Shown here: positions 52,601 to 60,577 of the stretch, piece after piece | Layout: every line of letters starts with the position of its first letter | Numbering within the stretch: the stretch's first letter is position 1 | NCBI RefSeq assembly: GCF_048265165.1 | Contig: NZ_JBLXCD010000001.1 | Span: forward strand, 434,001 to 498,000 | Direction of reading: 5' to 3' | Source of the DNA: Oceanospirillum sp048265165 | GTDB taxonomy: Bacteria; Pseudomonadota; Gammaproteobacteria; Pseudomonadales; Halomonadaceae | Length of the DNA stretch: 64,000 nt | Program-made: the position numbers and the translations under genes | Notes under the pieces: generated by a model | The model's database searches: none | Told to the model about the DNA's origin: nothing | The model's input: the letters and a program-made list of their open reading frames with translations, nothing else

Positions 52601-53111
52601 ACAGAGGAAATACAAAGCGGAAACCATGAAATAAACGCCCTGTTTCAAACCCTTTAACTGCTTTATGTTCTGTATTTACCCGGTAGACAGAAGGGCGGAT
52701 ATCAAACAGTGGATCACCATATTTCAGGGGTCGGTGAAAGCGTAACAGGCTTAACCCATTGGCATGATGGAAATGTAACTGGCGTACACCCCGCTTTTTC
52801 AGGCGTAAGTATGAGGGATATAGCTTGCGTAGCAACATTCCCCGTGCAAAGTCCTGGGCATCACCCTCTGTTACGGCGATTTCATGAATCAGGGCGGTAA
52901 TTTCCGGGGTATTGATCGTTTCATCAAACAGTGTCTGAGCAACTTCAGACAGCCCATTAACCACGGACCGGTAGGCAACCTGCTCTTGCATCAACCGGGC
53001 CTGGATCTGATTGTCTGCTTCGTAACGGATAATAAGCTGCAAACCCAGCAAGCCAAGCAGTGACAGCAGCATAAAGCCTGAAAGAGATCTTAGCAGGGCA
53101 CTCTGAATCAT
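49641..53111 (-). CDS. Large hybrid histidine kinase (PAS-HisKA-HATPase-REC-REC-HPt)
   Basis: 1156 residues. Membrane helix (about 11-28), long periplasmic domain (about 30-315), second helix (about 318-338), PAS (about 350-475), HisKA with MSHEIRTPMNG (H504), HATPase (NLLGNAIKFTEQG; DTGIGIS; TGLGLTLS), REC1 (D795), REC2 (D938) and HPt (IHALKGIAGNF, H1099). The layout is like BarA/TorS. It overlaps by 4 bp with a PhnD-like binding protein, so the two are coupled, and that protein is the probable ligand-presenting partner. The response regulator that receives the phosphate is not nearby. Confidence 0.93.
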   Translation of the reverse strand: MIQSALLRSLSGFMLLSLLGLLGLQLIIRYEADNQIQARLMQEQVAYRSVVNGLSEVAQTLFDETINTPEITALIHEIAVTEGDAQDFARGMLLRKLYPSYLRLKKRGVRQLHFHHANGLSLLRFHRPLKYGDPLFDIRPSVYRVNTEHKAVKGFETGRLFHGFRFVFPLFHEGQHIGSVESSVPFDTVEQQLKTLVPNELFGFVLNKEQVFSLLYPSERSIYKDYALNDHFLVEDVGAKFGSPREIPPLQKSIESVMQEDTPHIRKMMNAGSAFGVSHKLEGQRYAALFTPVDNLDGKTGAYIISFTRADELEGIYRTGLIIQLIYLAFIASLAAGYYRHKTANIAVAKERETLKAITERMAEGLFVQDKDGYVTFINEAAERILGIRSDEALGQRAHDLFHVHYDSGGKPVDIDHCPIRLVTAAGKIYESEDEFFRRFSDNTLVPVQVTSARFQSQDEVSGSITIFRDITQRKKHDHELECARQDALKSAQAKSEFLANMSHEIRTPMNGILGMLDLLAQTRVDDEQRDFLSIAQNSSKTLLSLLNSILDLAKYEAGKVDLEQIDFDLRESLEETAKLFAPQAQSKGLEISAMISDQLPASVQGDPTRLRQVLANLLGNAIKFTEQGEITLSTDLEALDDDGTIKLHVTVKDTGIGISAAAQDKIFDSFSQADGSTTRNYGGTGLGLTLSREIIASMGGEIWLKSEQGEGSCFHFTIPLKPSSVALERFTANEDLRGLRALIVDDNATNRLILEQYCASWGIFYLSTDQGQDALDILLQHADKGRPFDIVLTDMMMPGMDGVQMAKEIRRHPVLCDTRMILLTSYTGRALTQQAEGVEFVSLIPKPFSRNELHRALEKALLKPEPLPLVKAVQPDKYQPLDLSDKHILLVDDNEVNRIVAAANLQQFNCQLTTATNGQEALELLKTKNSFDLVLMDCQMPVMDGLAATQLFRAHEKKSELDRLPIIAMTAYVTRPEIDRCLEAGMDAHLPKPFEPGQLGLLLRRYFEPLTVPSGDGAEQAQQKAQGIPGQLGPLLPEIDFSDFPVINPVPLAALNELFDGDITPISDHFFERIPKLISELLQAVRSEQWEELAMAIHALKGIAGNFGADRLVAYAGCMEQHLDAGQYDIAKSLAIPLAQESELMVSALRETLAE

Positions 53112-54052
53112 TTCGCCGCCCCTAACAGGTTGATCTTAAGCTGATACCACTGTTGACGAATAGCATCATAGGCCGAGTCGGCAACGGGTTTTGCGCCATA
53201 TCGCAGGTTACGGCTCCAGCTCTGCATCATCTTCTGATGCGCTTTATTATCCTGAGGTGCAAGGCGAAGCATGGCATCTCGAACCTGCTCAATAAACTCG
53301 GGTGCCAATGTACTGCTATTTGCAACCAGTACAAAACCCGGGACGGGCTGGGTTTCATCGATAATTCGTAGTCCCAGATGATGATAGCGTCGGGCAATCT
53401 GGGTTTTCATACCACCAAACTGATATTTACCCAGAATCACATCAAGCGCCACACGTTCATGACTGCCAGTGTAATCATAGCTGAAAGTATTATCTTCCAG
53501 ACTCATCCCCTGCCGTTGCAGGTAATCTTCTGTTGCCAGATAACCACAGGTTGATAGTGGCTGAGTCAGCGCCACATCATAATGTTGATTAGGATTAAGA
53601 GAAGCACCACTGTCAGCAAAGTGCACAATAGCACAGGTATAGTCTGAACGACCTTTACTGTCCAGCAGCTGTACAACGGGTATAATATGCTGACTTTTCT
53701 GAGTGACCGCAACATAGGGCAAAGGCCCAAGATAAGCCATATCCACCTGGCCCGAAGCGATAGATTCAATCAGAGCTTCATAATTCTCATGCCAGGCCAG
53801 CTCAAAGTTATAGCCGGTTTCTTTTTCAAGAAAATCAATAAAAGGAAGGTATTCCAGGGTAACTTGCTCAAGGCTTGCCATGGGCAAAGGAGCAAAGCGA
53901 ATCACAGGGCTGTCTTTCGCGACTGGAGTTAAGCGGTCGTGATTCTGTGTGTAAGCCAGAGATTCATTTGCGGTGGCCGGTAAGGTACTCCATATCATGC
54001 ACACAAGGCATAAAACAGCTCCATAAACACGACAAGGCAAATACTTCAGCAA
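53108..54052 (-). CDS. PhnD/SsuA-type periplasmic binding protein, partner of the hybrid kinase
   Basis: 314 residues. Signal peptide (about 1-28) and a type 2 binding fold with VIRFAPLPMASLEQVTLEYLP, SGQVDMAYLGPLPYV and FGGMKTQIARRY, as in phosphite/phosphonate-binding PhnD proteins. No ABC ATPase or permease accompanies it. Its overlap with the kinase suggests that it senses a ligand for that kinase rather than feeding a transporter. Confidence 0.87.
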   Translation of the reverse strand: MLKYLPCRVYGAVLCLVCMIWSTLPATANESLAYTQNHDRLTPVAKDSPVIRFAPLPMASLEQVTLEYLPFIDFLEKETGYNFELAWHENYEALIESIASGQVDMAYLGPLPYVAVTQKSQHIIPVVQLLDSKGRSDYTCAIVHFADSGASLNPNQHYDVALTQPLSTCGYLATEDYLQRQGMSLEDNTFSYDYTGSHERVALDVILGKYQFGGMKTQIARRYHHLGLRIIDETQPVPGFVLVANSSTLAPEFIEQVRDAMLRLAPQDNKAHQKMMQSWSRNLRYGAKPVADSAYDAIRQQWYQLKINLLGAAK

Positions 54053-54159
54053 GATATGACTCCCTTATGAATAATGCACAGCTTAACCATCCCAATATCT
54101 TATTAAAACATACAAAGCAAAGCTATTTTTATTCAACGTTCACGTTGCCATCTATATTA

Positions 54160-54198
54160 AACAAATAAAGCCCATTACAGATTTATGCAATGGGCTTT
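54160..54198 (-). terminator. Terminator of leuA
   Basis: 10-bp stem AAAGCCCATT (54167-54176) / AATGGGCTTT (54189-54198), on the minus strand followed by ATTTGTTT. It starts 40 bases after the leuA stop. Confidence 0.85.
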
Positions 54199-54238
54199 AA
54201 AGTACGGACGATTCAAAACAGCTAACAGGAATAAATAC

Positions 54239-55909
54239 CTAAGCGGCTATCAGGTCTTTGTCCTGAATCAGGGCACTTGCCGCAGCCAGTACTGCATTCA
54301 GGTTCGCCGCGACCGTATCTTCGCTGATGGCAACACCGGTATTGACCGCATCCCCCAGCTTCACCTGTACATAAGTCACCGCTTTTGCATCACTTCCGGC
54401 AGACAGAGCATGTTCAGAGTATTCTGCAATCTGCACGGGCTGCTCAATATAGGCAGACAGGGCCTCGGTCAGAGCGTGAATAGCGCCGTTACCATCACCA
54501 CTCAGTTCAATAATCTGATCGCCACAGCGAATGGTCGCATTTAAAAAGTCATTATCACTACGTTCCAGTTTATAGGTCACCAGCTCAAACTGCTGCTCGG
54601 TGTTCAGGTAGTGCTGCTGAAACAGATCAATAATTTCCTGCTGCTTCAATTCGCGCGCCTGCTCTTCGGTGTACTTCTGTACTTTTCCGGCAAACTCGAT
54701 CTGCAACCAACGTGGTAATTTAAGACCCAGTTCAGCCTCCAGAATATAGGCAACACCGCCTTTACCGGACTGACTGTTGATACGAATAACGGCCTCGTAG
54801 CTGCGGCCCAGATCTTTCGGGTCAATCGGCAAATAGGCCACTTCCCACGGCTTGGATGCATCGTACTTGCTCAGACACTTCTTAATCGCATCCTGGTGGC
54901 TACCGGAGAATGCGGTATAAACCAGTTCACCAATGTATGGATGACGCGGGTGTACTTCCAGATTGGTGCAGGCTTCATAAACCTGAATAATCTCAGTCAC
55001 ATCCGCCAGGTCCAGCTCAGGATCAACGCCCTGACTGTACAGGTTCATCGCCATAGTGATCACGTCCATGTTACCGGTACGCTCACCATTGCCCATCAGA
55101 GTGCCTTCAACACGGTCTGCACCTGCCATTACACCCAGCTCTGCGGCGGCAACAGCACAACCCCGGTCATTGTGGGTGTGCATACTGATTTCCAGGCACT
55201 CGCGGTGTTTGATGTTGCGGCAGAACCACTCGATCTGATCTGCAAATATATTGGGGGTGGACATCTCCACCGTTGCCGGCAGGTTCAGAATGATCTTCTG
55301 TTCAGGATTCGGCCCCCACTCTTCAACAACGGCATCACAGATCTCTACCGCGAAATCCAGCTCGGTGCCGGTGAAACTTTCAGGTGAGTACTCTAAGCGC
55401 CATTCTGTATCGGTGTGTTTCTGAACACGCTCTTTTACCATACGCACGCCATTTACAGCGATATCAATAATCTGGTTACGCTCTAAGCAGAAAACCTGCT
55501 CACGCTGTACGGTTGAGGTGGAGTTATAAACGTGAACGATCGCTTTCTTAGCACCTTTCAGTGCCTCAATGGTGCGGTCAATCAGCGCTTCCCGTGCTTG
55601 AGTCAGAACCTGAACCGTCACATCATCGGGAATCATATTGTCTTCAATCAAAGCCCGTACAAAATCAAAGTCTGGCTGAGAGGCTGCCGGAAAACCTACT
55701 TCGATCTCTTTAAAGCCGAGTTTAACCAGTAGCTGAAACAGTCGTTTTTTCTGGGCAACGGTCATCGGGTCGATCAGTGCCTGGTTACCATCACGCAGAT
55801 CAACACTGCACCAGGTCGGCGCTTTGTCGAGCACCTGATTTGGCCACTGGCGATCAGGCAGATTGATGGTTGGAAAAGGACGATATTTCTTATGGTCAAA
55901 ACCGCTCAC
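54239..55909 (-). CDS. leuA: 2-isopropylmalate synthase (long form)
   Basis: 556 residues from GTG 55909, with AAGGAG upstream. A longer frame exists but lacks a ribosome site. DmpG/HMGL-like catalytic domain (WCSVDLRDGNQAL; HTHNDRGCAVAAAELG metal site) and a C-terminal allosteric LeuA domain (about 435-556). First step of leucine synthesis. Divergent from lrp. Confidence 0.96.
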   Translation of the reverse strand: MSGFDHKKYRPFPTINLPDRQWPNQVLDKAPTWCSVDLRDGNQALIDPMTVAQKKRLFQLLVKLGFKEIEVGFPAASQPDFDFVRALIEDNMIPDDVTVQVLTQAREALIDRTIEALKGAKKAIVHVYNSTSTVQREQVFCLERNQIIDIAVNGVRMVKERVQKHTDTEWRLEYSPESFTGTELDFAVEICDAVVEEWGPNPEQKIILNLPATVEMSTPNIFADQIEWFCRNIKHRECLEISMHTHNDRGCAVAAAELGVMAGADRVEGTLMGNGERTGNMDVITMAMNLYSQGVDPELDLADVTEIIQVYEACTNLEVHPRHPYIGELVYTAFSGSHQDAIKKCLSKYDASKPWEVAYLPIDPKDLGRSYEAVIRINSQSGKGGVAYILEAELGLKLPRWLQIEFAGKVQKYTEEQARELKQQEIIDLFQQHYLNTEQQFELVTYKLERSDNDFLNATIRCGDQIIELSGDGNGAIHALTEALSAYIEQPVQIAEYSEHALSAGSDAKAVTYVQVKLGDAVNTGVAISEDTVAANLNAVLAAASALIQDKDLIAA

Positions 55910-56382
55910 GGTGAGCTCCTTACATGTGTTTGCCCTGAACACTTATGGGTTGAGGCGTCAGGCCAGTCTTATTCAGTTATCACGCTGCTTATTTGTAATC
56001 ACTTTTTTTTATCGCTATTCCGGGTAAAGAAAGCGTTGGCAGGTGCAATACGCTGCCCTTAATCAGCTGGCTCTTGTGAAGCGCTGCATTGCACAAGATG
56101 GTATCCCTTTTGAGGTAAGCTCCTGATACGCCGAGCAATAAATGCACAACGATAACAGAACGAGGCCCAGTGCTGCCAACGGAAACCAGTATATAAAATT
56201 TGCACTGCATCAGGATTGCTAAAATGCGCCAAAAAAATAAAATTTAGCAATATTATTTCAATTAATAATGGATTTGAGCAATTTTATTTTTATGTAATAC
56301 TTTATAGCAAGCCTGAGCATTAATATTAGGTGTAATCCCGCAATTTAAAATCTTCCATCCGATATTCCCTGGGAGCTATCTT
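55910..56382. other. leuA-lrp intergenic region
   Basis: About 470 bases. The lrp side is very AT-rich (56215-56300), with TTTAGCAATATTATTTC and TTGAGCAATTTTATTTTTA that loosely resemble Lrp-type sites. Towards leuA, GTGCAAT (56043-56049) and ATTGCAC (56088-56094) form a small inverted repeat. Short minus-strand frames are not supported, and no leucine-rich leader peptide could be shown. Confidence 0.4.
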
Positions 56383-56859
56383 ATGATCAAGCTTGACCGT
56401 ACCGACCGCCGAATCCTCGAAGCCCTGCAGCAGGATAGCCGGATCAGTAATCAGGATCTGGCGGAAAAAGTCGGCCTGTCACCCTCCCCATGTTCACGGC
56501 GCGTAAAACAGCTTGAAGAAGCCGGTTTTATTGATCGTTATGTGGCGCAGTTGAACCGCTCAAAACTGGGCCTGAAGCTAACCGCCTATATACAGATCGC
56601 ACTGGATCGTCATACACCTGATCGCTTTGAAGCCTTTGATAAAGTTGTCAGCCGTTGCCCGGAAGTGGTGGAGTGTTATCTGGTGACCGGCCAGAGTGCT
56701 GACTACACCGTTAAAGTTGTTGTACCGGATATGGAATACTTTCAGGCATTTCTTCTGAACACCATCACCCAGATTCCCGGTGTAACCGGTGTTCATTCAA
56801 GCTTTGTCATGAAACGGGTCGTAGATACAACTGCAGTTTCTTTACAGCATCTGGGGTAA
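56383..56859 (+). CDS. Lrp/AsnC-family transcriptional regulator
   Basis: 158 residues. DRTDRRILEALQQDSRISNQDLAEKVGLSPSPCSRRVKQLE (helix-turn-helix region) and a C-terminal RAM domain (about 65-150) that binds amino acids. Its divergent neighbour leuA is a possible target. It is probably not the global Lrp itself, though this is uncertain. Confidence 0.9.
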   Translation: MIKLDRTDRRILEALQQDSRISNQDLAEKVGLSPSPCSRRVKQLEEAGFIDRYVAQLNRSKLGLKLTAYIQIALDRHTPDRFEAFDKVVSRCPEVVECYLVTGQSADYTVKVVVPDMEYFQAFLLNTITQIPGVTGVHSSFVMKRVVDTTAVSLQHLG

Positions 56860-56915
56860 AATACCTTTCAACAGAATCACCATCCATTTTTCAGTGCTGT
56901 AACGGAACACTTTTT

Positions 56916-58115
56916 ATGCCTGCATCCCAAAAGAACACCTCGTCATCAAAAGCAAACCCCTGGCAGCAGGCTAAAGCCGCTAAAGAAAAAGCCATCAAAA
57001 AACACCAGGCCAAAGCCAATGGCCTGCACCCCCGTAACCCCCACCGGGGTACAGAAGGAAAAAGCGACAAATATGACTTTGATCGACTCTGCCAACTGAT
57101 GCCAGGACTGAAAGAAAAGCTAACCACTACGCCCCGTGGCGATACGTCAATCGACTTCAGCGATCCCGACGCGGTCAAAATGCTTAACGCGGGTTTGCTC
57201 TACCAGTTTTATGGTATTCAGTTCTGGGATATTCCCCCTGGCTACCTCTGTCCTGCCGTACCGGGCCGGGCCGACTATATTCACAACGTCGCAGACCTTC
57301 TGATGGCCTCCGGCCAGCGCAATGAACCACCTAAAGGCAAAAAAATTACGGTGCTGGATATTGGTACCGGAGCCAACTGTATCTATCCGATCATCGGAAG
57401 TCAGGCCTATGGCTGGTCATTTGTGGCATCCGATAGCAGCGATATCGCCTTTAACACCTCGAAACAATTGGTGAAGATGAACCGTAATCTGTCCGGCCGT
57501 GTGCGCTGCCGCAAACAGCAGGATGAATCACATATCTTTCACGGCGTGATCAAAAAGAAAGAGGTATTTGACCTCACCATCTGCAACCCGCCTTTTCACG
57601 CCTCTGCGGAAGATGCTCAGGCCGCCAGCCAGCGTAAAGTCGACAATCTGGCCAAGGACGATGCAGAGCTGAACGAAATCGGTAAAGCCCCGCTGAACTT
57701 TGGCGGCCAACAGCCGGAGTTGTGGTGCAACGGCGGCGAAGTGGGCTTCCTGAAGACCATGATCGAAGAGAGCAAAGATTTTGCCGGTCAGTGCCTCTGG
57801 TTTACCAGTCTGGTATCCCGTAAAGAGAATCTACCGGAGCTGCAGCAGATGTTAGCCGATGCTGGCGTGGCCCAATCCAAGGTACTGGAGATGGCCCACG
57901 GTAATAAGGTGAGCCGTATTCTGGCCTGGAGCTTTATGATCCCTGAAGAACATCTGGAATGGTCAGAGATCAGCTGGGATGTTCCGGCAGATCAGGCGCA
58001 GCTGCCTCGCACAGAATTTGAACCTGATGAGGACGCTGAAGATCCTGAAGTACTCGGTGACACTTTGGCCGACAATCTTGATGATGACCTGAATGCAGAA
58101 AAACGGACGAACTAG
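56916..58115 (+). CDS. rlmF: 23S rRNA m6A1618 methyltransferase RlmF
   Basis: 399 residues. Basic N-terminal extension (1-50; Lys/Ala-rich) for RNA contact, SAM domain with TVLDIGTGANCIYP (about 145) and the N6-methyltransferase motif ICNPPFHAS. The last 45 residues are unusually acidic, without parallel in the core enzyme. 57 bp separate it from the Lrp gene. Confidence 0.95.
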   Translation: MPASQKNTSSSKANPWQQAKAAKEKAIKKHQAKANGLHPRNPHRGTEGKSDKYDFDRLCQLMPGLKEKLTTTPRGDTSIDFSDPDAVKMLNAGLLYQFYGIQFWDIPPGYLCPAVPGRADYIHNVADLLMASGQRNEPPKGKKITVLDIGTGANCIYPIIGSQAYGWSFVASDSSDIAFNTSKQLVKMNRNLSGRVRCRKQQDESHIFHGVIKKKEVFDLTICNPPFHASAEDAQAASQRKVDNLAKDDAELNEIGKAPLNFGGQQPELWCNGGEVGFLKTMIEESKDFAGQCLWFTSLVSRKENLPELQQMLADAGVAQSKVLEMAHGNKVSRILAWSFMIPEEHLEWSEISWDVPADQAQLPRTEFEPDEDAEDPEVLGDTLADNLDDDLNAEKRTN

Positions 58116-58186
58116 CCGATAAAGGTCAGGATAAAGAGCAAGAGTAGAAGCAAGAGTAGCCCTCGTATCCAAGCGCTTTAATCATC

Positions 58187-58243
58187 CTCCGGTTGATCCA
58201 TTCCTCGCCTGCTCCGTAAGCAGCTGAAATGGATCAATCGGAG
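58187..58243 (+). promoter_or_regulatory. Large hairpin that covers the DUF3429 Shine-Dalgarno
   Basis: Arms CTCCGGTTGATCCATT (58187-58202) and AATGGATCAATCGGAG (58228-58243), 15 of 16 pairs, around an inner hairpin CTGCT/AGCAG (58209-58223). The GGAG ribosome site (58240-58243) lies in the 3' arm, 11 bases before ATG 58255. No T-run, so it is not a simple terminator. Confidence 0.65.
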
Positions 58244-58254
58244 CGACACCTACC

Positions 58255-58713
58255 ATGCAGGATACACCTTCAACTTCCCGCACCACCGAATCTTCAGAAT
58301 CATCGTCTGTCACCCTCAGTTTCTGGCATCGCTGGGGCGGTTATACCGGCCTGATCCCCTTTATCAGCCTGAGTCTTCTAACTGTTGCAGACTTAAACTT
58401 TGCCCTTGCAGCACTGATCAGCTATGCCGCGCTGATCTTCAGCTTTCTTTGCGGTGTCGTCTGGTTTGTCAGTCTGAAACGCCCGCAAAATGGCCATATC
58501 GCTTTAGTGGCCCTGGGCGGAATGCTCTGGAGCTGGTGCTGGATACTCTTCTCCGGCATTGATTGGTCAGGTATCGCTGGCTTATCCTTCGTCCTGCTCT
58601 GGCTTTATGAACGCCGGGTACTCAGTAGCGATTATGGCGATCAGTTTATACAGTTACGCCTATGGCTCTCCTCTGGTGCAGCCATCAGCCTGCTGGCAGC
58701 CTTTGTCTTTTAA
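58255..58713 (+). CDS. DUF3429-like small membrane protein
   Basis: 152 residues, four to five hydrophobic segments after a Ser/Thr-rich N-terminus. RWGGYTGLIPFISLSLLT and SFLCGVVWFVSLK resemble the DUF3429 family. Function unknown. The start codon is preceded by a large hairpin that hides its ribosome site. Confidence 0.72.
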   Translation: MQDTPSTSRTTESSESSSVTLSFWHRWGGYTGLIPFISLSLLTVADLNFALAALISYAALIFSFLCGVVWFVSLKRPQNGHIALVALGGMLWSWCWILFSGIDWSGIAGLSFVLLWLYERRVLSSDYGDQFIQLRLWLSSGAAISLLAAFVF

Positions 58714-58775
58714 CCACTAACAGGCTTAACCGCTTAAAACCTCAACCTTAACCGTCACAGCGAAAAGGAGTTCTG

Positions 58776-59654
58776 ATGTCTGACCTGCAACTGCGTTATT
58801 TCCTGGTCTGTGCCGAAGAAGGCAGTTTTACCGGTGCCGCAGATCGGCTGGGCCTATCTCAACCGGCACTGAGTCAGCAGATCCGCAAGCTGGAGCAGGA
58901 AATGGGTATCGCCCTCTTCACCCGTATTGGCCGGGGCATTCAGCTGACCGCAGCCGGTCGCCAGCTGTGGGGTAAAGTGCAGCCTCTGTTCAGTGATGTG
59001 GATCAGGCGATCCGTGAGCTGCAGTTTCAGGAAGGCGTTATTGAAGGCACCATCGCTATTGCCGGCCCCCATACCGCACTGTCCTATCTATTAACGCCGC
59101 TTATCAGTCAGCACGCCACTGAAAACCCCGATGTGCGCTTTCAGCTGCACGCCCGCAGCAGCCAGGAAGTGATTCAGCTAACCTACAACCGCACAGTGGA
59201 TTTCGGGCTGGTACACAGCACCATGGTATTGCCGCCTGAACTGGATGGAGAGCTGATTCATGATGAAAAACTGGTGGCGATCTTTGCAGAGGATCACCCT
59301 GCTGCCTCTAAGCTGCAGAGTGCTGGTGAACTGCCCGCCAACACACCAACACTGCTTTTCCCGAAAGGCTACGCCCTGCGACGAGCCGTCGATAGCGCCT
59401 TTGCCAATCAGCCACTAAATGTCGCCATCGAAGTGGAAACCGTGGATGCCATGCTCAATCTGGTACGTCGAGGCTCGGGAATCTGCTTCGCGCCACGTTA
59501 CGTTGCCGAACAACAAGCAGGCCTGGCCTTCGCCGAAGTGAACAATCTGGATATAACCCTATCTCTGATGCTGGTCACCCGCTACGGCAAAGCGATACAG
59601 CCGATCACCCAGTGTTTTATTGATCAGCTCAAGAGCTACTGTAATCGCGGGTAA
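58776..59654 (+). CDS. LysR-family transcriptional regulator
   Basis: 292 residues. Winged helix with FTGAADRLGLSQPALSQQIRKLEQ (about 18-41) and an effector domain of the CynR/CbbR type (about 90-292). Its downstream neighbour is a TauE-like exporter (137 bp gap), a possible target. The inducer is not clear. Confidence 0.87.
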   Translation: MSDLQLRYFLVCAEEGSFTGAADRLGLSQPALSQQIRKLEQEMGIALFTRIGRGIQLTAAGRQLWGKVQPLFSDVDQAIRELQFQEGVIEGTIAIAGPHTALSYLLTPLISQHATENPDVRFQLHARSSQEVIQLTYNRTVDFGLVHSTMVLPPELDGELIHDEKLVAIFAEDHPAASKLQSAGELPANTPTLLFPKGYALRRAVDSAFANQPLNVAIEVETVDAMLNLVRRGSGICFAPRYVAEQQAGLAFAEVNNLDITLSLMLVTRYGKAIQPITQCFIDQLKSYCNRG

Positions 59655-59790
59655 AGCCACCTTTGGTTTCTCATCATTCATAAGCACTACTTATAGCTTA
59701 TATAGTTTACTCCGCCTATCTCTCCTCAACTCTACTCTCTAAACTGATCACCAATTCAACCCCACCCACATTCACCATCAAGGACGCTTT

Positions 59791-60549
59791 ATGATTGATG
59801 ACCCTCTGTTTTATCTCGTGGCAATTCCTGCGGTACTTATCGTGGGCATCTCAAAAGGGGGGATGGGAGGCGGTCTTGGGATGGTGGCGGTACCAATTAT
59901 GTCCCTGGCGATCCCCCCCTTTCAGGCGGCAGCGATCATGCTGCCAATTCTCTGTGTAATGGATCTGATCGGGCTTTGGGGCTTTCGGGGCAAGTACGAT
60001 AAGACCAATCTCAGAATTCTGCTGCCCGCTGCGGTACTGGGTATCCTGCTGGGGGCACTAAGTTTCAGCTATCTGACGGAACAGCATATCAAGCTGATGA
60101 TCGGCCTGATCGCAACCTTGTTTACTCTGAACTATGCCTGGCAGAAGCTGCACCGTAAGCCGGAGAAGGTCACCCAGGCTGATGCGGTAAAAGGCTCTTT
60201 CTGGGGCGCGTTGGCAGGATTTACCAGCTTCAGTGTTCATGCCGGTGGCCCGCCAATGAATATCTATATGCTGCCGCAAAAGCTGGATAAAACTCTGTTT
60301 GTCGGTACAACGGTTATCTTCTTTGCCGTCGTCAATTTCACCAAACTGATACCCTACGCATGGTTAGGCTTATTCGACAGCGCCAACCTGATGACGTCAC
60401 TGGCATTGCTGATATTTGCACCAATAGGCGTTTATTTTGGTATGTACCTGCACAAACGGGTCAGTGATTTCTGGTTTTACATGGCTTGCTATGGACTACT
60501 GTTTGTGACCGGAGTGAAGTTGATATCGGAAAGCCTATTCTCCGCATAA
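59791..60549 (+). CDS. TauE/SafE-family anion exporter
   Basis: 252 residues, about seven hydrophobic segments. The family's Gly/Pro-rich motifs are ISKGGMGGGLGMVAVPIM (about 20-37) and VHAGGPPMNIYMLPQ (about 150-164). Relatives export sulfite, sulfoacetate or similar organosulfonates. A neighbouring sulfur gene would strengthen this, but none is seen. Confidence 0.82.
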   Translation: MIDDPLFYLVAIPAVLIVGISKGGMGGGLGMVAVPIMSLAIPPFQAAAIMLPILCVMDLIGLWGFRGKYDKTNLRILLPAAVLGILLGALSFSYLTEQHIKLMIGLIATLFTLNYAWQKLHRKPEKVTQADAVKGSFWGALAGFTSFSVHAGGPPMNIYMLPQKLDKTLFVGTTVIFFAVVNFTKLIPYAWLGLFDSANLMTSLALLIFAPIGVYFGMYLHKRVSDFWFYMACYGLLFVTGVKLISESLFSA

Positions 60550-60577
60550 GACGGTATCAGGGCCTTAAACAGCAGTC

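Noticed and set aside
55989..56250. Short frames upstream of leuA, one with a Leu-Leu-Leu run, considered as an attenuator leader peptide
   Set aside because: They are too long, the leucines are few, and no paired terminator and antiterminator could be drawn next to them.
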